From contig CAMJBT010000016.1 in NCBI GenBank assembly GCA_946403965.1, positions 1 through 51,952 on the forward strand: a stretch of DNA of 51,952 nt. The letters are read 5' to 3'. The position numbers were made by a program, and so were the translations under genes. The notes under the pieces are model-generated. The model had not been told where the DNA came from and made no database searches. It saw nothing but the letters and a program-made list of their open reading frames with translations. Of the stretch, positions 1 to 8,451 are shown one piece after another; positions within the stretch are counted from its first letter, which is position 1, and each line of letters starts with the position of its first letter. The DNA comes from an uncultured Pseudobutyrivibrio sp. GTDB taxonomy: Bacteria > Bacillota > Clostridia > Lachnospirales > Lachnospiraceae.

Positions 1-34
1 CAGTATGTACGAAGCCTTATTCTATCACATACTG
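1..34. repeat. Short inverted repeat at the left edge
   Basis: Bases 1-8 (cagtatgt) are the exact reverse complement of 27-34, with an 18-base loop. It sits where the missing 5' part of the GH43 gene should be. Its cagtat/atactg ends resemble the stem ends of the tandem units at the right edge, but this could be chance. Confidence 0.4.
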
Positions 35-2180
35 TACGGTGCGAAGTATATGTAAGAGATATTCTTCAAAGGATTTAGTAAACTGGACTGACCATGGTGC
101 TTTTAATATTGCAGGAAGAAATGGCGCTGCAAAATGGGCAAGCAACTCATGGGCTCCAACAGTTTGCTGGAAGAGAATTAATGGCAAGGACAAGTTTTTC
201 CTTTACTTCGCAAACAATGCAAGCTCTATCGGTGTGCTTACAGCTGATAGCCCAACAGGTCCATGGCGTGATCCAATTGGACGTGCGTTTATTACAAAGT
301 CTACACCAAACTGCAATGTGGAATGGCTTTTTGATCCAGCAGTTTTGGTAGATAGTGATGGAACAGGTTACCTTTATTTTGGTGGTGGAGTTCCTGCAGG
401 TAGAGATGCACATCCTCAGACTGCCCGTGTAATCAAGCTTGGAAATGATATGACAAGTACTGTAGGACAGGCAGCAATGATTGATGCTCCATATCTCTTC
501 GAGGATTCTGGTATCAATAAGATTGGAAATACATATTATTATTCATACTGCTCAAATTGGAATTGCAGAAACGGATTTAGAAATGCAACTATTCAAGTGA
601 TGACTAGCAGAAACCCAATGGGTCCTTTCACACATCAGGGTGAAATAATGGCAAATCCAGGCTCATCCTTCAGAGGCTCAGATGGTAATAATCATCACCA
701 GATATTTGAGTTTAAAGGCAACTACTACATGGCATATCACACTCATACAGTTGAGTCACAGGTGGTTCGCCAGAATTTAGGTTACAGAACAACTCATATT
801 GATAGAGTAAATGTTTCTGGAGGTAGAATCAGCACAGTTAAACAAACTTTATCTGGAGTTCCTATGAATCCAAGTGTTGATCCATATAGCTGGGTTCAGG
901 CAGAGACATTATTTACTCAGGCAGGAATCACATGCAAGGGCAACGGAGATGGCTCAGCATGGGTATCAGATATCAGCAATGGTGATTTCACAAAGGTGAA
1001 GGGCGTTAAGTTTACAAAGGGTGCAAATGCAATTACAGCTACAGTTCAAAGTAATGGAAACGGAAGTATAGAAGTGAGAGAGGGCTCTCAGTCAGGAAAG
1101 CTTCTTGGAACTATTTCTATTTCAAATACAAATGGTTCATTTAAGGACTTCACAGGAAATATTAGTCCTGTATCAGGCACAAAGGATATTTGCTTTGTGT
1201 TCCGTGGCACATTTGCCTTTGATCGCTGGAAGGCTGGAGAGGGTGAAGGAAGCTCACAGCAGCCAACACCATCACCAGAGCCTTCAAATGAAAACGTAAA
1301 TACGAATTCTACTGCTACAATAGCAGATGGATGGTACTACCTTAAGAACACCAACTCACAGAGATATCTTACTGTAGAAGGTGATAACCCAAAGGCTGCT
1401 ACAAATGTTTGCATTAGTAAAGGCACAGGAGTCAAAGGTCAGAAGTGGTATGTTTCAAACAAGGGTAATGGATATATCACATTGAAATCTGGTCTTGGAG
1501 ATTTCATGCTTGATGTGGCAAATGGTACAGATGAGGATGGTGCTAATCTTCAGATTTACACAGCCTATGGACATGATGCTCAGCAGTTTATTGTAAAGAA
1601 TACAAAGAATAGCGGAGTATACACAATCGGAACAAAGAGCTCATCAGAGACAAAGTACATTGATGTTTATAATCATGGTAAAACTGATGGTACAAACGTG
1701 TGTCAGTGGACATTCTATGGAAACCCAAATCAAGAGTGGATTTTTGAACCAGTAAACGGTTCAGCTTCACAGGGAAAGACTTCTGAACAGCAGGAGCAGG
1801 AGACAAAACCACAGGAGCAGACACAGCCAAAGCAGGAAGATAAGCCACAGGAACAGCCACAGACTCAGCCAAAAACAGAGGATACAAAGTCTGAGGCTCT
1901 TAGCCTAAGCTACACTATTAATAGTTGGGGCGGTGGCTACAATGTAAGCCTCAAGCTTGAAAATAAAACAGGAAAGTCTGTAAATGGCTGGACAGTAAAG
2001 CTTAAAAAGAGCGAAGTTAAAATTGATTCCAGCTGGAATATGAATGTAAAGTCTGATGGAGAGTACTATGTGCTTACACCAGTAGATTGGAACAAGACAA
2101 TCTCAGACGGACAGTCTGTAGAAATAGGATTCCAGGGAAGCGGAAATATTGGAAAATCTATTACTGCATCAGTTCAATAA
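3..2180 (+). CDS. GH43 arabinofuranosidase/xylosidase with CBM6, ricin-type and CBM2 modules, 5' end missing
   Basis: Secreted-type plant cell wall enzyme acting on arabinoxylan side chains or xylo-oligosaccharides (family inference). The frame is open to the left edge. The first usable start in view is GTG at 39, giving 713 residues, but GH43 similarity only begins near YSSKDLVNW, so the signal peptide and first propeller blade with the usual general-base Asp are absent. Numbering from that GTG: GH43 propeller 1 to about 265, with Asp99 in FDPAV and the likely acid Glu155 in FEDSG; CBM6-like domain about 281-395; ricin-B/CBM13-like domain about 430-575 with NPNQEW; a Gln/Pro/Glu-rich linker about 576-625; CBM2-like domain about 627-713. 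Module order is typical of rumen Butyrivibrio-group enzymes. It may be intact outside the window or truly truncated: the first 35 bases do not read as GH43. Confidence 0.82.
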   Translation, partial: VCTKPYSITYCTVRSICKRYSSKDLVNWTDHGAFNIAGRNGAAKWASNSWAPTVCWKRINGKDKFFLYFANNASSIGVLTADSPTGPWRDPIGRAFITKSTPNCNVEWLFDPAVLVDSDGTGYLYFGGGVPAGRDAHPQTARVIKLGNDMTSTVGQAAMIDAPYLFEDSGINKIGNTYYYSYCSNWNCRNGFRNATIQVMTSRNPMGPFTHQGEIMANPGSSFRGSDGNNHHQIFEFKGNYYMAYHTHTVESQVVRQNLGYRTTHIDRVNVSGGRISTVKQTLSGVPMNPSVDPYSWVQAETLFTQAGITCKGNGDGSAWVSDISNGDFTKVKGVKFTKGANAITATVQSNGNGSIEVREGSQSGKLLGTISISNTNGSFKDFTGNISPVSGTKDICFVFRGTFAFDRWKAGEGEGSSQQPTPSPEPSNENVNTNSTATIADGWYYLKNTNSQRYLTVEGDNPKAATNVCISKGTGVKGQKWYVSNKGNGYITLKSGLGDFMLDVANGTDEDGANLQIYTAYGHDAQQFIVKNTKNSGVYTIGTKSSSETKYIDVYNHGKTDGTNVCQWTFYGNPNQEWIFEPVNGSASQGKTSEQQEQETKPQEQTQPKQEDKPQEQPQTQPKTEDTKSEALSLSYTINSWGGGYNVSLKLENKTGKSVNGWTVKLKKSEVKIDSSWNMNVKSDGEYYVLTPVDWNKTISDGQSVEIGFQGSGNIGKSITASVQ

Positions 2181-2217
2181 TTTTTTTAACACTCTAAAAC
2201 CAACATAGTAAACACAA

Positions 2218-2254
2218 AAAAAGCACCCAGCCCATTTATTGAAAACAGGTTGGG
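2218..2254 (-). terminator. Rho-independent terminator for the 2297-2986 gene
   Basis: On the minus strand a hairpin with arms gcacccaa and the imperfect complement is followed by a run of seven T. It lies just downstream of the minus-strand gene and also sits between two convergent genes. Confidence 0.75.
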
Positions 2255-2296
2255 TGCAATTTATGTAGGAATGTAATTGAAGAAGCAAATTAAGAA

Positions 2297-2986
2297 TTAA
2301 CCTTCGGTTTTTGCAGCGTTCTCAGCTGCTGTAGCTGTATCGCTGGTATTTGCTTTACCGCTGTTTTTCCAGTCATCGAATTTCTTTACAACAGCATCAT
2401 AGGTCTTTGAAGAAATATCTGGAAGTTCCTTTCCCCATGTTCCTGTAGCTTGCTCATAGCCTTTTTTGAAGGCTGCTAAAAGCTCATCAGCTTTTTCAGG
2501 ATCATCTCCGGATAGCGCTTTTGCAAATTCAAGAATACGATCTGAGGTCTTCTCAACGCCCCAATATCCATTTTCTGAAATATCTTCTTTTGCTTTTGCA
2601 ATTGTGTCAGGGTCTGCGGTAAATTTTCCTTCTGCAAGGAACTTCCACATATCATCCTGAGATGCAATAGCAAATGTACTTCCCTGACCGGAGATTGTTT
2701 TCTGAACAATTTCTAAAAGATTGTTCATCATCTTTTCCTGGTCAGCTTTCAGCTGCTGAATTAAAGCTGTGCGGTCGCCTTTTGAATATTTCTCAGATTT
2801 GATTGCACCATCATCACTGGATTTTTCATATATAGCAGCGGCTTCAGAAAACTTTCCGGCTTTTTCAGAATCATTAGTTTTAGCAGAAATATCCTCAGCT
2901 TCCTTCTTTGGTTCTTCAGTTTCTGTAGGTTTGGTATAGGTGGTCGAAATGTTAGAACTAACATTACCTAGAATATTAACATCCAT
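2297..2986 (-). CDS. Conserved hypothetical protein, possibly a Lachnospiraceae family
   Basis: A 229-residue soluble protein of unknown function. The start is the ATG at 2986-2984, chosen because AAGGAGG lies about eight bases upstream; a longer frame to 3013 has no such site. The N-terminus (MDVNILGNVSS) is Ser/Thr-rich and unstructured-looking, followed by an acidic, Lys/Glu-rich stretch with the segment YEKSSDD. The body holds QQLKADQ, DDMWKFLAEGKFT, GYWGVEKTSDRI and TWGKELPDISSKTYD blocks that look strongly conserved within such proteins, then an Ala/Thr-rich tail. There is no signal peptide or membrane segment. It is a single gene read away from ispE. I know no function; the start, small size and isolation recall other orphan cytoplasmic proteins of motile clostridia, which is only a weak hint. 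Confidence 0.8.
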   Translation of the reverse strand: MDVNILGNVSSNISTTYTKPTETEEPKKEAEDISAKTNDSEKAGKFSEAAAIYEKSSDDGAIKSEKYSKGDRTALIQQLKADQEKMMNNLLEIVQKTISGQGSTFAIASQDDMWKFLAEGKFTADPDTIAKAKEDISENGYWGVEKTSDRILEFAKALSGDDPEKADELLAAFKKGYEQATGTWGKELPDISSKTYDAVVKKFDDWKNSGKANTSDTATAAENAAKTEG

Positions 2987-3190
2987 ATAAAAACCTCCTT
3001 GTTCCGTGGCCAAATTACTAAACCAGATGGAAATCCTTTTCCTATTCTAATTATCGGATACTAGTTGAGAATAATTTACAATTAGATTGTATTTATTTTA
3101 ATACAAAATCCTTGTAAATATGTGTCTACTTTGTTAAAATTCTAGATAGATTGAATACAAAGTACAAGAAAGTGCAATAATGGTTTAAAA

Positions 3191-4066
3191 ATGGATAGTA
3201 TTGATGTAAGAGCTTTAGCAAAAATAAACATTGGCCTTGATGTCACAGGCATTAGAGAGGATGGTTATCACGAGGTTCGCATGATTATGCAGACCGTAAA
3301 TCTTTTCGACAAACTTACTGTGGAAAAGGTGAAGGATAAAACAGTGTCAATGAGCACAAATCTCAGATTCCTTCCAGTAGATGATGACAATCTATGTATA
3401 AAGGCTGCAAAGCTTCTTATAGAAGAGTTTGGTATCGAAGAAGGTGTACACATTTCGCTGGAAAAACATATTCCAGTAGCCGCAGGTATGGCAGGTGGCT
3501 CCACTGATGGCGCAGCTGTTTTGTTTGCTGTAAACAAGCTTTTCAACCTTGGTCTTTCAAGACAGGATTTGATGACACGTGGTGTCAAGCTTGGAGCAGA
3601 TGTACCTTATTGTGTTATGCGTGGAACAGCTTTGGCAGAGGGCATTGGAGAGGTATTAAGTCCTCTTCCTCCTATGATTAAATGCCCGGTTTTGATTGCT
3701 AAGCCTGGCATCTCAGTTTCTACAAAGCAGGTATATGAATCATTAGATTCATGTTTTGATACCGTAAAGCATCCAGATATTGATCAGCTTATTGCAGACA
3801 TTACAGCAAAGGATTTGAAAGCTGTATGTGGTCATATGGGTAATGTATTAGAGGAGGTTACAATTCCTATGCATCCAATCATTGCTGATATAAAGCAAAA
3901 TATGATGGATCACGGGGCAGTAGGAGCCATGATGAGTGGCAGTGGTCCGACTGTATTTGGATTTTTTGAAGATAATAAGACAGCTCGTGCTGCAAAAGAA
4001 GCTTTAACTAAGAGCGGTATGGTTAAACAGCTTTATCTTACTACTTTGTTCAACAACAAAAATTAG
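3191..4066 (+). CDS. ispE: 4-diphosphocytidyl-2-C-methyl-D-erythritol kinase
   Basis: Cytoplasmic GHMP-family kinase that phosphorylates CDP-ME in the non-mevalonate (MEP) isoprenoid pathway. The 291 residues match the usual size. Seen directly: the N-terminal AKINIGLDV block, RxDGYHE near residue 21, the ATP-binding PVAAGMAGGSTDGAA loop near residues 96-110, and the C-terminal MSGSGPTVFGFF block. An earlier ATG at 3179 hits a stop after two codons, so ATG 3191 is used; its ribosome binding site is weak. The next gene (GntR regulator) starts 19 bases after the stop, so ispE, gntR and the DUF1934 gene are probably co-transcribed, with a terminator at 5215. Confidence 0.95.
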   Translation: MDSIDVRALAKINIGLDVTGIREDGYHEVRMIMQTVNLFDKLTVEKVKDKTVSMSTNLRFLPVDDDNLCIKAAKLLIEEFGIEEGVHISLEKHIPVAAGMAGGSTDGAAVLFAVNKLFNLGLSRQDLMTRGVKLGADVPYCVMRGTALAEGIGEVLSPLPPMIKCPVLIAKPGISVSTKQVYESLDSCFDTVKHPDIDQLIADITAKDLKAVCGHMGNVLEEVTIPMHPIIADIKQNMMDHGAVGAMMSGSGPTVFGFFEDNKTARAAKEALTKSGMVKQLYLTTLFNNKN

Positions 4067-4085
4067 TATAAAGAAGGAGAATATA

Positions 4086-4760
4086 ATGACCGAAAATCTT
4101 ACACTTCAGATGGATGATTATTTACCACTTCGTGACGTTGTGTTTAACACACTTCGTGAAGCTATCCTGAAGGGAGAACTAAAACCGGGGGAAAGACTTA
4201 TGGAGATGCATCTGGCTAATAAGCTTGGTGTTAGTCGTACTCCAATTAGAGAAGCAATCAGAATGTTAGAGCAAGAGGGGCTTGCTGTTACTATACCTCG
4301 CAAGGGGGCACAGGTTGCTAAGATGACAGAAAAGGATTTGCAGGATGTGCTCGAGGTTAGAGATGCTTTGGATGCACTTGCAGTCACTTGCGCATGTGAA
4401 CGTATGACAGATGCTCAGTTCGTAGAACTTAAGGAGGCGATGAAAGCCTTTGAACAGGCTACAAAAACAGATGATGTCAGAAAAATAGTAGAGGCTGACG
4501 AGGCATTTCATGATGTTATTTATGCTGCAGCAGCCAATCCTAAGCTGGAAACTATTATTAATTCAGCCCGTGAGCAGATGTATCGTTACAGATACGAATA
4601 TGTTAAAAATCCATCTGTTTATGCACAGATTATACAGGAGCACAAAACAATCATCGATGGTTTTGACAGAAGAGATGTTGAGTTCCTTAAGAACATTATT
4701 CATACTCATCTTTCAAATCAGATAAATGCTGTTAGAGAGCTTATTAGAGAACAAAAATAG
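4086..4760 (+). CDS. GntR family transcriptional regulator, FadR subfamily
   Basis: DNA-binding regulator of 224 residues. An N-terminal winged helix (about 10-78) carries the typical GELKPGERLMEMHLANKLGVSR and TPIREAIRMLEQEG segments; an all-helical FCD ligand domain follows (about 84-215) with DVLEVRDALDALA and an EADEAFHDVIYAA segment containing the Asp/His metal or acid-binding positions of the family. A strong AAGGAG site lies just before the ATG. FCD regulators usually sense small organic acids, but the effector here is unknown. The position between ispE and a DUF1934 gene recurs in clostridia and does not by itself indicate that it controls isoprenoid genes. Confidence 0.9.
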   Translation: MTENLTLQMDDYLPLRDVVFNTLREAILKGELKPGERLMEMHLANKLGVSRTPIREAIRMLEQEGLAVTIPRKGAQVAKMTEKDLQDVLEVRDALDALAVTCACERMTDAQFVELKEAMKAFEQATKTDDVRKIVEADEAFHDVIYAAAANPKLETIINSAREQMYRYRYEYVKNPSVYAQIIQEHKTIIDGFDRRDVEFLKNIIHTHLSNQINAVRELIREQK

Positions 4761-4772
4761 ATAGGGAAAAAT

Positions 4773-5183
4773 ATGGCAGGACAAAAATGCGTGATATATC
4801 TTCATTCAGTTCAAAAAATGGGTGGAGAACAGGAATCTAATGAGGAACAATACGCTGGGGTCCTTATGGACCGAGAAGACAAAAGATATATTTCCTACAA
4901 AAGACCTACAGAGGAAGGAGAGGTAGATTGTCTCATTTCATTTGATCGCAGAAGCCTTTCCATGGCACAGAAGGGTGCTCTTCACTCAAAGCTGGAGCTA
5001 TTTCCTGGCAAGAAAACAGTCAATGCCTACAGTACACCTGTTGGCACATTGAATCTAGAGGTTTTTACTCGACGCTATGAGCTGACACAGCAGAAGACCT
5101 CCATCAAAATCCTCATCGAGTATGATATCCTTGCAGGAGGCGATCCAATCCACACCTCCATTGAAATCGATGTGGCTTATTAG
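4773..5183 (+). CDS. DUF1934 (YwiB-like) beta-barrel protein
   Basis: A 136-residue protein that fits the DUF1934 family, a lipocalin-like barrel of unknown function. Seen: alternating beta-strand pattern, an N-terminal CVIYLHSVQ strand, YISYKRP, and the closing TSIKILIEYDI and HTSIEIDVAY strands. No signal peptide. It starts 12 bases after the GntR stop and is the last gene before the terminator at 5215-5252, so it ends the ispE operon. Assignment rests on pattern recognition of the family; no ligand can be named. Confidence 0.85.
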   Translation: MAGQKCVIYLHSVQKMGGEQESNEEQYAGVLMDREDKRYISYKRPTEEGEVDCLISFDRRSLSMAQKGALHSKLELFPGKKTVNAYSTPVGTLNLEVFTRRYELTQQKTSIKILIEYDILAGGDPIHTSIEIDVAY

Positions 5184-5214
5184 AGTACTAAAACTAAATA
5201 TTGAACATTCCAGT

Positions 5215-5252
5215 GGAGTCGCTTTAGCCTATGGCTTAAGGACTCCTTTTTT
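5215..5252 (+). terminator. Rho-independent terminator after the DUF1934 gene
   Basis: Hairpin with outer arms ggagtc / gactcc and an inner gcc/ggc continuation, followed by six T. Confidence 0.9.
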
Positions 5253-5275
5253 GTTTTGCAAATCCATTTCTTGTC

Positions 5276-5304
5276 TTTACTTTGTACCTCACAAATGTTA
5301 TAGT
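5276..5304 (+). promoter_or_regulatory. Candidate promoter of the pantothenate operon
   Basis: TTTACT at 5276-5281 and TATAGT at 5299-5304, separated by exactly 17 bases, between the preceding terminator and the first pan-operon gene. The -10 is good and the -35 moderate. About 125 bases of leader follow. Confidence 0.5.
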
Positions 5305-5435
5305 GTCCCTCGGATGGTATTCGAAAGAAACTATACCTTGTTGTTTTTCTAAATTTAAAAAGGTACGCCAAGTGGGCTGCTTGTATCATTATGAACGAGA
5401 CTGTATCGCCTTATTAGTTCAAGGAGGTGATGTCC

Positions 5436-6287
5436 ATGAAGGTTGGATTTGTTGGCGCTGGTAAAGTAGGCTGTTCCATGGGAATGCTCTTTGCTTCAAC
5501 TCAGCACAATCTTGTAGGCTATTATAGCCGCACTTCTTCATCCGCGATAGACGCCGCGGATTTTACCAACTCAAAACATTTTTCAAATTTAGAGACATTA
5601 ATTAAAGAAAGTGATACGTTGTTTATTACTGTACCAGATGATGCTATAGCATCTGTTTGGAATCAGATTAAGCATATGTCTATTGCTGGAAAAATGATAT
5701 GTCATTGCAGCGGTTCTTTATCTTCAGAAATCTTTAAGGATATTGACGAAACTGGCGCGTTCGGTTTCTCGGTCCATCCACTACTGGCAGTATCGGATAG
5801 ATACGTTTCTTACCAGGAGCTTCCAAAAGCACTTTTTACAATCGAAGGAAATGAAAGTCACATTGGTGATATCAGAGAATTGCTAGACTTAAGCGGTCTT
5901 AAGTCAGTGGTTATTAATGGGGATGTTAAAACCAGATATCACGGTGCAGCAGTCCTATGCTCAAATCTTGTTGTAGCCCTTATACAGGCTGCAGAGGATG
6001 AACTTCGTATATGCGGATTTTCGGAGGAGCAATTAGGAGATGCTATATCCCCTCTACTTTTAGGCAATGTAAAAAAAGTTTTGTCTGTGGGAACAAATGC
6101 AGCATTGACTGGCCCTATTGAGCGAAATGATGTGGGAACAGTTAAAAAGCATTTGAAGGTCTTTGATGGACTTGATAAAGAGATTTACCAGACTTTATCT
6201 AAAAAAGTGCTTACAATTGCAAAAGAGAAAAATCCAGAAAATGATTACAGTGAATTGGAGCTTCTATTAAACACTCAGGAGGATTAG
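5436..6287 (+). CDS. Rossmann-fold/DUF2520 oxidoreductase, candidate ketopantoate reductase
   Basis: A 283-residue NAD(P)-dependent dehydrogenase-like protein. The N-terminus has the dinucleotide-binding GFVGAGKVG motif; a ProC-like Rossmann domain runs to about residue 150, with ITVPDDAI and CHCSGS segments. An all-helical DUF2520 domain follows, with [24 protein letters not shown] at 5422-5427 decides for ATG 5436 over a GTG inside the site and an ATG at 5430. The stop is 7 bases before panB and the operon ends panC-panD with no panE, so this protein most likely reduces ketopantoate to pantoate, as proposed for PanG-type enzymes. That function is inferred from context; the fold is seen. Confidence 0.88.
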   Translation: MKVGFVGAGKVGCSMGMLFASTQHNLVGYYSRTSSSAIDAADFTNSKHFSNLETLIKESDTLFITVPDDAIASVWNQIKHMSIAGKMICHCSGSLSSEIFKDIDETGAFGFSVHPLLAVSDRYVSYQELPKALFTIEGNESHIGDIRELLDLSGLKSVVINGDVKTRYHGAAVLCSNLVVALIQAAEDELRICGFSEEQLGDAISPLLLGNVKKVLSVGTNAALTGPIERNDVGTVKKHLKVFDGLDKEIYQTLSKKVLTIAKEKNPENDYSELELLLNTQED

Positions 6288-6294
6288 GAGAATA

Positions 6295-7179
6295 ATGAAA
6301 AACACAGTTACAACTCTTCAGCAGATGAAGAAAGATGGTCAGAAAATCAGCATGCTTACATGTTACGATTATTCAACAGCATGTCTTATGGAAGAGGCAG
6401 GCATCAACGCAATTCTTATTGGAGATTCACTTGGTATGACAATGATGGGCTATAGCGATACCCTTCCTGTCACAGTTGATGATATTATTCACCATTGTGC
6501 AAGTGTTTCCCGTGGTCTCAAGGATACATTTCTTGTGGCAGATATGCCATTCATGTCATATCAGACATCAGTTTATGATGCAGTAAAAAATGCAGGACGT
6601 CTAATTAAAGAAGGCCATGCACAGGCTGTTAAGCTTGAAGGCGGAGCATCTGTATGTGAACAAATCAGAGCTATCGTAAATGCGGATATTCCAGTTGTTG
6701 CTCACATTGGTTTAACACCACAGTCTATCAATGCATTCGGCGGTTTCAAGGTTCAGGGAAAGAATATTGAACGTGCAATTCAGATTCTTCAGGATGCAAA
6801 AGCAGTAGAAGAGGCTGGAGCATTTATGGTCACACTTGAGTGTGTACCAGAGGAGCTTGCAACACTTATTTCTCAGGAGCTTTCAATTCCTACAATCGGA
6901 ATTGGTGCAGGAAATGGTTGTGATGGACAGGTTCTTGTTTACCAGGATATGCTTGGCATGTTCTCAGGATTCAAGCCAAAGTTTGTAAAGCATTTTGCAA
7001 ATATTGGAGAGGAAATGAAGCGTGCCTTTAAGGAGTACGATTCAGAAGTTAAATCCAAAGCATTCCCAGCTGAAGAGCACAACTTCAAAATAGATTCAGA
7101 GGTTATGGAAGCAGTGAAAAAAGCTGCAGCTACAAAAGAATTCACAGTAACACTAGAAGATGAAAGGGTAATGGCATAA
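6295..7179 (+). CDS. panB: 3-methyl-2-oxobutanoate hydroxymethyltransferase
   Basis: Cytoplasmic enzyme moving a hydroxymethyl group from methylene-tetrahydrofolate to alpha-ketoisovalerate to make ketopantoate, the first committed step of pantothenate synthesis. The 294 residues show the whole TIM barrel: [10 protein letters not shown] near residue 20, [11 protein letters not shown] with a metal-binding Asp, [30 protein letters not shown] with the catalytic Glu, and [14 protein letters not shown]. The ribosome binding site is AGGAGG just upstream. It is tightly packed between the DUF2520 gene and panC (2-base gap), indicating one transcript. Confidence 0.97.
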   Translation: MKNTVTTLQQMKKDGQKISMLTCYDYSTACLMEEAGINAILIGDSLGMTMMGYSDTLPVTVDDIIHHCASVSRGLKDTFLVADMPFMSYQTSVYDAVKNAGRLIKEGHAQAVKLEGGASVCEQIRAIVNADIPVVAHIGLTPQSINAFGGFKVQGKNIERAIQILQDAKAVEEAGAFMVTLECVPEELATLISQELSIPTIGIGAGNGCDGQVLVYQDMLGMFSGFKPKFVKHFANIGEEMKRAFKEYDSEVKSKAFPAEEHNFKIDSEVMEAVKKAAATKEFTVTLEDERVMA

Positions 7180-7181
7180 TA

Positions 7182-8039
7182 ATGATAAAAGCAACAACTA
7201 TAAAAGAAGTAAAAGACAATGTGAGACAGTGGAAGAAGGACGGACTTACAATTGGCCTTGTACCTACAATGGGCTATTTACACGAAGGCCATGCTAGCCT
7301 TATTAAGCGTGCACGTAAAGAGTGCGATAAAGTTATCGTTTCTGATTTTGTAAATCCAATCCAGTTTGGACCAAAGGAAGATCTTGCCACATATCCTAGA
7401 GATTTTGATGCAGACTGTGCTTTATGCGAAAGCCTTGGCACAGATTTGATTTTCCATCCAGAGCCATCTGAAATGTATCTTGATGGATTCCATTCTTATG
7501 TTGGTGTAGACACATTATCATCAGAGCTTTGTGGAAAGAGCCGCCCAATCCACTTTAATGGTGTGTGCACAGTAGTCAGCAAGCTCTTTAATATTTCCGA
7601 AGCTGACAAGGCATACTTTGGACAGAAGGATGCTCAGCAGCTTGCAATTGTAAAGCGTATGGTTCGCGATTTAAACTTCAACATTGAAATCGTTGGTTGT
7701 CCAATTATTCGTGAAGAAAGTGGCCTTGCAAAGAGCTCACGCAACACATATCTTTCAGATGAAGAGCGTCAAAAGGCTCTAATCATTCACCAGGCACTTA
7801 CAAAGGGTGAGGAAATGGTTCGTTCAGGCGAAACAGATGCAAACACAGTTAAGAAAACAGTTACAGATATCATTGAGTCTGAGCCACTTGCAAAAGTAGA
7901 CTATGTTGAAATTGTAGACTGGAATGAGCTTCAGAAGGTAGATAAAATCGATGGACCAATTCTCACTGCAGTAGCTGTTTATTTTGGAGACAAGGTTCGT
8001 CTAATTGACAACTTTATAGTAGAGGACGAAGTAAAGTAA
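7182..8039 (+). CDS. panC: Pantothenate synthetase (pantoate-beta-alanine ligase)
   Basis: ATP-dependent ligase joining pantoate and beta-alanine through a pantoyl-adenylate. The 285 residues have the expected nucleotidyl-transferase fold: [13 protein letters not shown] near residue 28 (HxGH site), [11 protein letters not shown], the [14 protein letters not shown] pantoate/ATP segment, FGQKDAQQL, and [15 protein letters not shown] as the KMSKS-equivalent loop. The C-terminal domain ends [10 protein letters not shown]. It starts two bases after panB, so expression is probably coupled. Beta-alanine would come from PanD, the next gene. Confidence 0.97.
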   Translation: MIKATTIKEVKDNVRQWKKDGLTIGLVPTMGYLHEGHASLIKRARKECDKVIVSDFVNPIQFGPKEDLATYPRDFDADCALCESLGTDLIFHPEPSEMYLDGFHSYVGVDTLSSELCGKSRPIHFNGVCTVVSKLFNISEADKAYFGQKDAQQLAIVKRMVRDLNFNIEIVGCPIIREESGLAKSSRNTYLSDEERQKALIIHQALTKGEEMVRSGETDANTVKKTVTDIIESEPLAKVDYVEIVDWNELQKVDKIDGPILTAVAVYFGDKVRLIDNFIVEDEVK

Positions 8040-8056
8040 GAAAGGTATCAAAAAAA

Positions 8057-8446
8057 ATGAATTTAACAATGCTTAAGGGCAAAATACACAGAGCAACAGT
8101 AACACAGGCAGAGCTTGACTATGTAGGTAGCATCACAATCGACGAGGATTTGCTCGATGCAGCAGGCATTCTGGAATACGAGATGGTGCAAATCGTAGAC
8201 GTAGAAAATGGAAATCGTTTCGAAACCTACACAATCGCAGGCGAAAGAGGAAGTGGCGTAATCTGCCTCAACGGAGCTGCAGCCCGCTGCGTATCCGTCA
8301 ATGACCACGTTATCATCATGTGCTACTGCAGCGTCCCAGCCGAAGAAGCCAAAGGACACAAACCAAAAGTTGTCTTCGTAGACGATTCCAACCACGCTTC
8401 TCGAATCACCAACTACGAAAAGCATGGCAAACTGGGCGAGCAGTAA
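8057..8446 (+). CDS. panD: Aspartate 1-decarboxylase proenzyme
   Basis: Pyruvoyl-dependent enzyme converting L-aspartate to beta-alanine for PanC. The 129-residue proenzyme has the self-cleavage site Gly24-Ser25 in DYVGSITID; Ser25 becomes the pyruvoyl group. Also seen: [14 protein letters not shown] at the N-terminus, and [15 protein letters not shown], the substrate-site segment. An AAGAAAGG site precedes the ATG. It is the last gene of the operon. The stop codon is only five bases before the outer end of the long palindrome, whose left arm carries the operon terminator at 8485-8518. Confidence 0.97.
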   Translation: MNLTMLKGKIHRATVTQAELDYVGSITIDEDLLDAAGILEYEMVQIVDVENGNRFETYTIAGERGSGVICLNGAAARCVSVNDHVIIMCYCSVPAEEAKGHKPKVVFVDDSNHASRITNYEKHGKLGEQ

Positions 8447-8451
8447 ACCTA

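Noticed and set aside
1588-1887. 99-codon minus-strand frame within the GH43 gene
   Set aside because: Antisense shadow of the ricin domain and Gln/Pro linker coding sequence.
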